Assembly: GCA_041738285.1 (NCBI GenBank)
Contig: JBGSQB010000007.1
Span: 1-24,224 of the forward strand
DNA length: 24,224 bases
DNA from: SZUA-521 sp041738285
GTDB taxonomy: Bacteria; Pseudomonadota; Gammaproteobacteria; Pseudomonadales; Azotimanducaceae
Direction: 5' to 3'
The translations under genes and the position numbers were made by a program. Position 1 is the stretch's first letter. Every line of letters starts with the position of its first letter. Under the pieces are notes generated by a model. That model had not been told where the DNA came from and ran no database searches. It saw only the letters and a list, made by a program, of their open reading frames with translations. This document shows, piece by piece, positions 8,038 to 13,765 of the stretch.

Positions 8038-8706
8038 CCAGCCACAGCGTTGCCATTGCCCCAGTACGTAGCGCGTCAACGTGCGGCCGTCCACGGTCAA
8101 TGTGTGAATTGCCGGTCGGTGGGTGTGCCCGTGAATCAGCAGATCGGCGCCGCTGGATCGCGCGAGGTCGGTCACCGCGGCATCTGCCACGTCCATGATG
8201 TTGGCCGGCTTGTTGGCGTTTGCCGACCGACTTTGCGCGCGTAATTCGTCCGCGATCTGACGCCGTTCGATCAGACTGCGGGCGAGCATGTCAGCCTGCC
8301 AAACCGGAGATCGCAGCACGCCGCGCAACGCCTGATAGCGCGCATCGTCGGTACACAGGCTGTCGCCGTGGCACAGCACGGCACGTCGATCGCCGACGCT
8401 GATGATGTGTGGATCGTCGACGAGCTCGAGTCCGGCGGCGCGACAGAATTGTTGACCGATGAGGAAGTCGCGGTTGCCGTGCATGATGTACACGCGACAG
8501 TAGTCTGCCGCCGCGCGAAAGGCCGCCGCCAACTCGCGCGCAAAGACCGAATCGTCGTCGTCGCCGACCCACACGTCGGTGAGATCACCGAGTACGTAGA
8601 TTTCCTCGCACCGCAGCCGCTCGCGCACCAGCAAGTCGAAGAAGGCGACATTCAATTCAGACGTGTCGGCGTCCAGGTGGAGATCGGAAACGAAGAGGCG
8701 ATTCAA
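7975..8706 (-). CDS. lpxH: UDP-2,3-diacylglucosamine diphosphatase LpxH
   Basis: LpxH hydrolyses UDP-2,3-diacylglucosamine to lipid X and UMP at the inner face of the cytoplasmic membrane, an essential step of lipid A synthesis. The 243-residue protein has all metallophosphoesterase motifs: SDLHLD (Asp8, His10), GDLTDVWVGDD (Asp41), HGNRDFL (Asn78), CHGDSLCTDD (His113) and IHGHTHRP (His194, His196). The start is ATG at 8706, 13 bases after the folD stop, so folD and lpxH form a minus-strand operon. The last 63 bases are antisense to the end of miaE. The C terminus is of normal length for the family, so the overlap extends MiaE rather than LpxH. In E. coli and Pseudomonas lpxH also lies near ppiB, cysS and folD; the intervening genes are absent here. 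Confidence 0.95.
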   Translation of the reverse strand: MNRLFVSDLHLDADTSELNVAFFDLLVRERLRCEEIYVLGDLTDVWVGDDDDSVFARELAAAFRAAADYCRVYIMHGNRDFLIGQQFCRAAGLELVDDPHIISVGDRRAVLCHGDSLCTDDARYQALRGVLRSPVWQADMLARSLIERRQIADELRAQSRSANANKPANIMDVADAAVTDLARSSGADLLIHGHTHRPAIHTLTVDGRTLTRYVLGQWQRCGWLLRARDAHIALECFVTGQQR

Positions 8707-8719
8707 ACGTGCGCGCGTT

Positions 8720-9574
8720 TCATGAATGGAAGTGCTCCGCGGCGTAGAGCGTATTCTGCAGCAGCGCGACGCGCGTCATCGGGCCAACGCCACCGGGTAC
8801 CGGTGTGATCCAGCTGGCGCGTTCGCGCGCCACGTTGAACTCGACGTCGCCGGTGAGTTTACCGTCGGCGTCGCGGACGATGCCGACGTCGATCACGATG
8901 GCGCCTTCCTTGACCCAGTCGCCGCGAATCAGGCCCGGCGCGCCCGTCGCCGAGACCAGAATATCGGCCTCGGCTACGCAATGTCGCGTGTTGCGACTGA
9001 ACTTGTGCGCGGTCGTCACTGTGCATCCGGCCAGCAACAGTTCCAGGCCCATCGGGCGGCCGACGTGATTGGAAGCACCGACGATGGTGGCGGAAAGCCC
9101 GCGAATCGCGACACCGGTATGTGCGAGCAGCTGCATGATGCCCTTGGGCGTGCAGGATCGAAGCACCGGCTGGCGCAGGGCAAGGCGCCCGATGTTGTAG
9201 GGATGGTACCCATCAACGTCTTTTGTCGGTTCGATTCGTTCGATCACGCTCGAACTGTCGATATGCGGCGGCAAAGGTAGTTGAACCAGAATGCCGTCGA
9301 TGGCGGGGTCGGCGTTGAGATCGTCGATGCGGGCCAAGAGTTCGCCTTCCGGTGTCGAACTCGGCAGGGTGTGGACTCGACTGATGATGCCGACTTGCTC
9401 GCAGTCGCGCTGCTTGTGCTTGACGTAGATGCTCGACGCCGCATCGTCGCCGACCAGGATCACCGCCAGACCCGGGATACGCAAGCCGCGACTGCGGCGA
9501 CTCTCGACCGCCCGACTGACTGTTCTGCGCAGGGTCGCAGACAGGGCGTTGCCGTCGAGAAGCTGGGCTGACAT
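8720..9574 (-). CDS. folD: Bifunctional methylenetetrahydrofolate dehydrogenase/cyclohydrolase FolD
   Basis: FolD interconverts 5,10-methylene- and 10-formyl-tetrahydrofolate in the cytoplasm with NADP(H). The start chosen is the ATG at 9574, giving 284 residues and the typical beginning MSAQLLDGNAL; the open frame extends further upstream to 9730 but that part is not FolD-like. The active-site Lys54 lies in SIYVKHKQRD. Other signatures are PTKDVDGYHPYN around Asp121, the nucleotide loop GASNHVGRPMG at 166–176, and the C-terminal PGGVGPMTR. It is followed by lpxH after 13 bases. Placement directly beside a tRNA cluster and tig, but divergent from them, matches the Pseudomonas arrangement. It complements the FolC encoded at the window start in folate metabolism. 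Confidence 0.97.
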   Translation of the reverse strand: MSAQLLDGNALSATLRRTVSRAVESRRSRGLRIPGLAVILVGDDAASSIYVKHKQRDCEQVGIISRVHTLPSSTPEGELLARIDDLNADPAIDGILVQLPLPPHIDSSSVIERIEPTKDVDGYHPYNIGRLALRQPVLRSCTPKGIMQLLAHTGVAIRGLSATIVGASNHVGRPMGLELLLAGCTVTTAHKFSRNTRHCVAEADILVSATGAPGLIRGDWVKEGAIVIDVGIVRDADGKLTGDVEFNVARERASWITPVPGGVGPMTRVALLQNTLYAAEHFHS

Positions 9575-9603
9575 GGCATCGATCGACCGATTCGTAAGAC
9601 GCG

Positions 9604-9609
9604 ATTCTA
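9604..9609 (-). promoter_or_regulatory. Possible -10 element for folD–lpxH
   Basis: Read on the minus strand this is TAGAAT, one mismatch from the consensus, about 30 bases before the folD ATG. No convincing -35 hexamer is found 16–18 bases upstream, so the call is weak. The rest of the 9575–9679 spacer shows nothing else clear apart from a short 5-bp inverted repeat around 9650–9665. Confidence 0.3.
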
Positions 9610-9679
9610 CACGGACGCGCCGGGCTCGCGGGTCGCGGGCAGCGCTTGGGTGCCTTGATTGGCACACAACCGTCCCTGT

Positions 9680-9708
9680 TTGACCCCCAAAATGTGCCTG
9701 AGTATGAT
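9680..9708 (+). promoter_or_regulatory. Sigma-70 promoter of the tRNA cluster
   Basis: TTGACC at 9680–9685 and TATGAT at 9703–9708 are separated by exactly 17 bases. The sequence after the -10 is very GC-rich (GCGCGGGCGCCGCGCGG), as expected of the discriminator in stable-RNA promoters under stringent control. The predicted start is near 9715, giving a leader of about 80 bases before tRNA-Pro, with no recognisable element in it. With no terminator seen before tig, transcripts from here could continue into the tig–clpP block. Confidence 0.75.
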
Positions 9709-9793
9709 GCGCGGGCGCCGCGCGGAGCACCCGCTTGCGTCATGCCGACGGTGGATCTGTGGTGAGATCGGCCGCGCATGGGCGATGTTTGAA

Positions 9794-9870
9794 CGGGGTA
9801 TAGCGCAGTCTGGTAGCGCGCCTGCTTTGGGAGCAGGATGTCGGGAGTTCGAATCTCTCTACCCCGACCA
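9794..9870 (+). tRNA. tRNA-Pro (anticodon TGG)
   Basis: A 77-base cloverleaf. The acceptor arm CGGGGTA pairs with TACCCCG, followed by discriminator A and an encoded CCA. The anticodon stem CCTGC/GCAGG encloses loop TTTGGGA with anticodon TGG. The T-loop is TTCGAAT. It is the first gene of the three-tRNA cluster. Confidence 0.97.
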
Positions 9871-9922
9871 ATTTGAGCTCCGCCGGGCGTTCCACGTGCA
9901 GGTGGACTTCCTCGAGGACCGA

Positions 9923-9999
9923 GCGCCCGTAGCTCAACTGGACAGAGCATCGGCCTTCTAAGCCGAGGGTTGAAGGTTCGAGTCCTTCCGGGCGTACCA
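9923..9999 (+). tRNA. tRNA-Arg (anticodon TCT)
   Basis: A 77-base cloverleaf. The acceptor arm GCGCCCG pairs with CGGGCGT, with a G·T pair at the first position, followed by discriminator A and an encoded CCA. The anticodon stem TCGGC/GCCGA encloses loop CTTCTAA with anticodon TCT, reading AGA/AGG. It lies 52 bases after tRNA-Pro. Confidence 0.97.
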
Positions 10000-10033
10000 C
10001 ATCCTCAGCGGACGCAGGCAAGGCAGATTCAAT

Positions 10034-10110
10034 GGTGGACGTAGCTCAGTTGGTAGAGCTCCGGATTGTGATTCCGGCGGTCGCGGGTTCAAGCCCCGTC
10101 GTCCACCCCA
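10034..10110 (+). tRNA. tRNA-His (anticodon GTG)
   Basis: A 77-base cloverleaf counted from the encoded extra G at position -1, which faces the C73 discriminator, the identity pair of bacterial tRNA-His. The acceptor arm GTGGACG pairs with CGTCCAC, followed by CCCA. The anticodon stem CCGGA/TCCGG encloses loop TTGTGAT. It lies 34 bases after tRNA-Arg and 58 bases before tig, with no terminator between. Confidence 0.97.
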
Positions 10111-10168
10111 ACATATGCAGCGCGACATCTCACCGAGCGCGATCGGCTAACTGATTCAAGGACAGGGC

Positions 10169-11539
10169 ATGCAAGTTTCGATTGAGACCATGAGTGGGCT
10201 AGAACGACGGATGACGATCGTCGTGCCATCGGAGACGTTCGAGCAGCGGATCACCGAGCGCCTGAGTGCGACAGCGCAAAAGGCCCGCATTCCAGGATTT
10301 CGCCCGGGCAAAGTGCCGCTGCGCGAAGTCCGTCGCCGGTTCGGTGCGGCGGTGCGTCAGGAAGTCGTCGGTGAGTTGATGCAGTCGTCCTTCGTCGACG
10401 CCATCCGCAAGGAGAGTCTGTCGCCGGCCGGTCAACCGAACCTCGAAGTGCTGAATATGGACGCTGGCGGCGATCTCGAGTTCGCCGCGACGTTCGAGGT
10501 CTTCCCGTCGATCGAGCTCAAAGCGTTCGCTGACATCAACGTCGAGCGACCGCGTGCGCAGGTGACCGACGCGGATATCGACAAAATGGTTGGGACCCTG
10601 CGCGAGCAGCGTAAGCACTATCACGAAGCCGCGCGCGCCGCCGAGGACCACGACCGGGTGACGATCGACTTCAAAGGCTATCTCAACGGTGAATTGTTCG
10701 ACGGCGGCAGCGGCGCGGACGTTGCGTTCGTGATGGGCGAAGGCCAGATGATCGAGGCGTTCGAGACCGGCGTGCGTGGCCACGCCGCAGGCGCGGACAC
10801 TTCGTTCGATGCGACGTTTCCCGAGGACTACCGGGCCGAGCACTTGAAGGGCAAGACGGTGCGCTTCGACGTCACCGTCAAGAAAGTCGAAGCGCCCCAC
10901 GTTCCTGAGCTCGACGAGGACTTTTTCAAAGGCTTCGGTATCGAGGAGGGTGGGGAGTCTGCGTTTCGCGCGGAAGTGCGGGCCAACATGGAGCGCGAAC
11001 TCAATGTCGCGGTGCGCAACCAGGTCAAGCGCCAGGTGATGGACGAGCTGGCGCGTCTACACGAATTGCCGCTGCCGCAGTCGATGGTGAGCGGCGAGGT
11101 GGGATCGCTGCGCCACCAGATGGCCCATCAGATGGGCCAGCACGCCGAGCACGACCATGACCACGACGCCCACGACTGGTCCAAGGACATGCCGGAACTG
11201 CCGGACGACTTCTTCCTCGCAGAGGCCAAGCGCCGGGTGACGGTGGGTCTGATCATGAACGAGATCATCGTCAAGAACCGATTCGCGGCAGATCCCGACC
11301 GGGTGCGGGCGCGCATCGAGGAACTGGCCAAGCCCTACTCGCAGCCGGAGCAGGTCATCAATTGGTACTATAGTAACCAGGCACAGTTATCGCAGATCGA
11401 AATGGCCGTGCTGGAAGAGCAGGTAGTGGACTTCATCATCGGGGGCGCGTCGGCCACGGATGTGGATCGCAGCTACCAGGAAGTCATCGCTGGCAAGGCC
11501 GGTGCGGGCGCCGCCGAGAGCGAACCAACGACCGCTTGA
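10169..11539 (+). CDS. tig: Trigger factor
   Basis: Trigger factor is the ribosome-bound chaperone and peptidyl-prolyl isomerase that meets nascent chains. The protein is 456 residues; E. coli's is 432. The ribosome-docking loop GFRPGKVP is at residues 43–50, the same place as in E. coli. An FKBP-type isomerase domain follows at about 155–245 (VTIDFKGYLNGELFDGG), and the C-terminal chaperone arms come after. A histidine-rich segment sits in the C-terminal domain: seven His between residues 316 and 335, including AEHDHDHDAHDW, where E. coli has a short neutral stretch. An AAGGA ribosome binding site at 10158–10162 fixes the ATG at 10169. The gene leads the tig–clpP–clpX–lon block conserved in gammaproteobacteria. 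Confidence 0.97.
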   Translation: MQVSIETMSGLERRMTIVVPSETFEQRITERLSATAQKARIPGFRPGKVPLREVRRRFGAAVRQEVVGELMQSSFVDAIRKESLSPAGQPNLEVLNMDAGGDLEFAATFEVFPSIELKAFADINVERPRAQVTDADIDKMVGTLREQRKHYHEAARAAEDHDRVTIDFKGYLNGELFDGGSGADVAFVMGEGQMIEAFETGVRGHAAGADTSFDATFPEDYRAEHLKGKTVRFDVTVKKVEAPHVPELDEDFFKGFGIEEGGESAFRAEVRANMERELNVAVRNQVKRQVMDELARLHELPLPQSMVSGEVGSLRHQMAHQMGQHAEHDHDHDAHDWSKDMPELPDDFFLAEAKRRVTVGLIMNEIIVKNRFAADPDRVRARIEELAKPYSQPEQVINWYYSNQAQLSQIEMAVLEEQVVDFIIGGASATDVDRSYQEVIAGKAGAGAAESEPTTA

Positions 11540-11574
11540 CGGGTCGTAGCATTGACTGGGATTGACCACAATAC

Positions 11575-11580
11575 AGGAGG
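11575..11580 (+). promoter_or_regulatory. Ribosome binding site of clpP
   Basis: AGGAGG lies four bases before the ATG at 11585. It decides the start: the open frame reaches back to 11552, but those residues lack a ribosome binding site. Starting at 11585 also aligns the protein residue for residue with E. coli ClpP. Confidence 0.8.
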
Positions 11581-11584
11581 CGGT

Positions 11585-12232
11585 ATGTCGCGCGGAGAAT
11601 TCAGCCAGGATCCGACCACTGGCCTCGGCCTCGTGCCGATGGTCATCGAACAGTCTGCGCGCGGCGAGCGGGCCTTCGACATCTATTCGCGTTTGCTCAA
11701 GGAACGCATCGTGTTCCTGGTCGGTCCGGTAGAAGATCAGATCGCGAATCTCGTGGTGGCTCAACTGCTGTTCCTCGAGTCGGAAAACCCCGACAAAGAC
11801 ATCCACCTGTATATCAACTCGCCCGGCGGCTCCGTATCGGCCGGCCTGTCGATTTACGACACCATGCAGTTCGTTCGCTGCAACGTCAGCACGATGTGTA
11901 TTGGCCAGGCGGCCAACATGGGTGCGTTTCTGCTCGCCGCCGGCGCTGCCGGTAAGCGTTATGCGCTGCCAAACGCGCGGATGATGATCCATCAGCCGGC
12001 GGGTGGGTCGCGCGGCGTGGCCGCGGATATCGAAATCCAGGCGCGTGAGATCCTGCTCATGCGTCAACAGCTCAATTCCCTCATGGCGGAACACACCGGT
12101 CAGTCTGTGGACCGCATTGCCAAGGACACGGACCGCGACTTCTGGATGAGCCCGGATGCCGCGGTCGAGTACGGTCTGATCGACAGCGTCCAGCGCCCGC
12201 GCAAACCGCTGGCCAAGGTCGTCGGGGCCTAG
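11585..12232 (+). CDS. clpP: ClpP-family protease subunit with catalytic Ser replaced by Asn
   Basis: ClpP is the barrel-shaped peptidase that degrades proteins fed by ClpX or ClpA. The 215-residue product aligns without gaps through the core with E. coli ClpP: LVPMVIEQSARGERAFDIYS near the N terminus, then YINSPGGSVSAG, then MIHQPAGG, then DIEIQAREIL. The invariant GQAASMGA motif, however, reads GQAANMGA. Codon AAC at 11915–11917 gives Asn111, where E. coli has the nucleophile Ser111. His136 and Asp185 of the triad are present. By family knowledge this protein should assemble but not cleave, and could not remove its own ~14-residue propeptide. Ser to Asn needs one transition (AGC to AAC), so a sequencing error is possible. 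The gene sits 45 bases after tig and upstream of clpX. Confidence 0.95.
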   Translation: MSRGEFSQDPTTGLGLVPMVIEQSARGERAFDIYSRLLKERIVFLVGPVEDQIANLVVAQLLFLESENPDKDIHLYINSPGGSVSAGLSIYDTMQFVRCNVSTMCIGQAANMGAFLLAAGAAGKRYALPNARMMIHQPAGGSRGVAADIEIQAREILLMRQQLNSLMAEHTGQSVDRIAKDTDRDFWMSPDAAVEYGLIDSVQRPRKPLAKVVGA

Positions 12233-12233
12233 C

Positions 12234-12247
12234 GGCCCGTTTGGGCC
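12234..12247 (+). other. Short hairpin after clpP
   Basis: GGCCC, loop GTTT, then GGGCC, starting two bases after the clpP stop. The stem is only five base pairs and no T-run follows, so it is not a convincing terminator. It may be a pause or mRNA-stability element between clpP and clpX. Confidence 0.3.
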
Positions 12248-12287
12248 CGGCGGGACCCCTGAAATCACACGCGTGGAGGCTTGAAAA

Positions 12288-12350
12288 ATGAGCCCTTTAG
12301 AAGCAAGGTACGCCCACGCTGCATTACCGAGGTGGCTGAATGGCGGATGA
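12288..12350 (+). CDS. Possible 20-residue leader ORF overlapping the clpX start
   Basis: An ATG at 12288 is preceded by GGAGG at 12275–12279 with eight bases of spacing, one of the best ribosome binding sites in the window. The frame runs 20 codons, beginning MSPLEARYAH, and stops at 12348–12350, eleven bases inside clpX and in a different frame. Ribosomes ending there would be next to the clpX ATG (12340), which has its own weaker GAGG site at 12329–12332. The layout suggests translational coupling or a leader peptide. It could also be chance in the 107-base clpP–clpX gap. The peptide resembles nothing I know. Confidence 0.35.
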   Translation: MSPLEARYAHAALPRWLNGG

Positions 12351-13623
12351 TCAAGGCGGCCGAGGGGACGAGCCGAGCAAATTACTGTACTGCTCGTTCT
12401 GCGGTAAGAGTCAGCACGAGGTGCGAAAGCTCATCGCCGGGCCGTCGGTGTTCATCTGCGACGAATGCGTCGAACTGTGCAACGACATCATTCGTGAGGA
12501 GGTCCAGGAAGGCCGTGAGAGTGGCGACCGGGCCAAGCTGCCGTTGCCAAAGGAAATTCGCGCCAGTCTCGATCAGTACGTCATCGGCCAGGACCACGCC
12601 AAGAAGGTGCTCTCGGTCGCGGTCTATAACCACTATAAGCGTCTGAATTTCAACGGAAAAAAAGACGACGTCGAAATCAGCAAGTCGAACATTCTGCTGG
12701 TCGGGCCCACCGGCTGCGGCAAGACGCTGCTGGCCGAAACCCTCGCGCGGCTGCTCGATGTGCCGTTCACGATTGCCGATGCCACCACGCTGACGGAAGC
12801 CGGCTACGTGGGTGAGGATGTCGAGAACATCATCCAGAAACTGCTGCAGAAGTGCGAGTACGACGTCGAACGGGCTCAGGTTGGCATCGTCTATATCGAC
12901 GAGATCGACAAGATTTCGCGCAAGTCCGACAACCCTTCGATTACCCGCGATGTCTCGGGTGAAGGGGTGCAACAAGCCCTGCTCAAGCTGATCGAAGGCA
13001 CCATCGCCTCGGTGCCGCCCCAGGGTGGACGCAAGCATCCGCAGCAGGAGTTTCTGCAGGTCGACACCACCAACATCCTGTTCATCTGCGGCGGCGCCTT
13101 TGCCGGCCTCGAAAAGGTCATCATTGATCGATCTGACAAGAGCGGCATCGGGTTCGGTGCCACGGTCAAAGGTGAAGAGGATCGGCAGAGCATTGGCGAG
13201 ACGCTGCGGCAGGTCGAGCCCGAGGATCTGATCAAATTTGGCCTGATTCCTGAGTTCGTCGGTCGGCTGCCGGTTGTTGCCACGCTCGAGGAACTGGACG
13301 AAGCGGCGTTGATGCAGATTCTGACCGAACCGAAGAACGCGCTGACCAAGCAGTATGGTCGGCTGTTCGAGATGGAAGGGGTGGAGGTCGACTTCCGGGA
13401 GGACGCCCTACGCGCGGTCGCCAAGAAGGCGATGGAACGCAAGACCGGCGCCCGGGGCCTGCGGTCGATCCTCGAGTCGGTACTGCTCGACACCATGTAC
13501 CAGCTGCCATCGGTTGCGAACGTCTGCAAGGTCGTGATCGACGAAAGCGTCATTCGTGGCGCCAGCAAGCCCATGCTGATTTATGAGAACGTCGAAAAGG
13601 CCAAGGCGGCCCCCGACGATTGA
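12340..13623 (+). CDS. clpX: ATP-dependent Clp protease ATP-binding subunit ClpX
   Basis: ClpX is the hexameric AAA+ unfoldase that recognises tagged substrates and threads them into ClpP. The product is 427 residues. The N-terminal zinc-binding domain has Cys18, Cys21, Cys40 and Cys43 (YCSFCGKS and FICDECVELC). Walker A is GPTGCGKT at 122–129, Walker B is YIDEIDKI, and the C-terminal AAA lid is complete. The IGF loop that docks onto ClpP is present (Ile270-Gly271-Phe272 within SGIGFGA). ClpX therefore looks fully functional and able to bind a ClpP ring, which matters because the adjacent ClpP lacks its catalytic serine. The start at 12340 gives the standard N terminus. A hairpin follows 27 bases after the stop. 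Confidence 0.97.
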   Translation: MADDQGGRGDEPSKLLYCSFCGKSQHEVRKLIAGPSVFICDECVELCNDIIREEVQEGRESGDRAKLPLPKEIRASLDQYVIGQDHAKKVLSVAVYNHYKRLNFNGKKDDVEISKSNILLVGPTGCGKTLLAETLARLLDVPFTIADATTLTEAGYVGEDVENIIQKLLQKCEYDVERAQVGIVYIDEIDKISRKSDNPSITRDVSGEGVQQALLKLIEGTIASVPPQGGRKHPQQEFLQVDTTNILFICGGAFAGLEKVIIDRSDKSGIGFGATVKGEEDRQSIGETLRQVEPEDLIKFGLIPEFVGRLPVVATLEELDEAALMQILTEPKNALTKQYGRLFEMEGVEVDFREDALRAVAKKAMERKTGARGLRSILESVLLDTMYQLPSVANVCKVVIDESVIRGASKPMLIYENVEKAKAAPDD

Positions 13624-13649
13624 CTCATCGACGCCAATTGTCTTTGCAA

Positions 13650-13667
13650 ACGGGGCTCGGGCCCCGT
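13650..13667 (+). terminator. Probable terminator or attenuator after clpX
   Basis: ACGGGGC, loop TCGG, then GCCCCGT: a perfect 7-bp GC-rich stem with a stable tetraloop, 27 bases after the clpX stop. Only a weak T-containing tail follows, so termination may be partial. It separates clpX from lon; the remaining bases to 13765 show only a TACAAT at 13687–13692, without a good -35. Confidence 0.5.
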
Positions 13668-13765
13668 TCGCGCTTCCGGTGGGCGTTACAATCCGCGCAC
13701 AAGGCCGTACCCGGTGAGCGGGTTCTGGCCGTACTCTGGCTGACTGGTCCACCCAACGAGGTTTC

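Noticed and set aside
9575..9730. A 52-residue N-terminal extension of folD
   Set aside because: It is Arg-rich and non-conserved, and would run through the tRNA promoter region; the ATG at 9574 gives the standard FolD start.
11552..11584. An upstream in-frame extension of clpP
   Set aside because: AGGAGG directly before the ATG at 11585 and gap-free alignment with E. coli ClpP from that Met favour the shorter start.
11387..12268. A 293-codon open frame on the minus strand opposite tig and clpP
   Set aside because: It is a shadow of the conserved clpP and tig reading frames, with His- and Arg-rich composition typical of antisense frames in GC-rich DNA.
12280..12286. CTTGAAA matching the -35 of a heat-shock (sigma-32) promoter upstream of clpX
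   Set aside because: No CCCCAT-like -10 occurs 13–15 bases downstream; the match overlaps the ribosome binding site and start of the leader ORF and is likely chance.
12324..12346. Sequence around the clpX start resembling the 5' half of a tRNA-Ser (GGTGGCTGAATGGCGG)
   Set aside because: No acceptor, anticodon or T-arm can be completed; the downstream bases are well-conserved clpX coding sequence.
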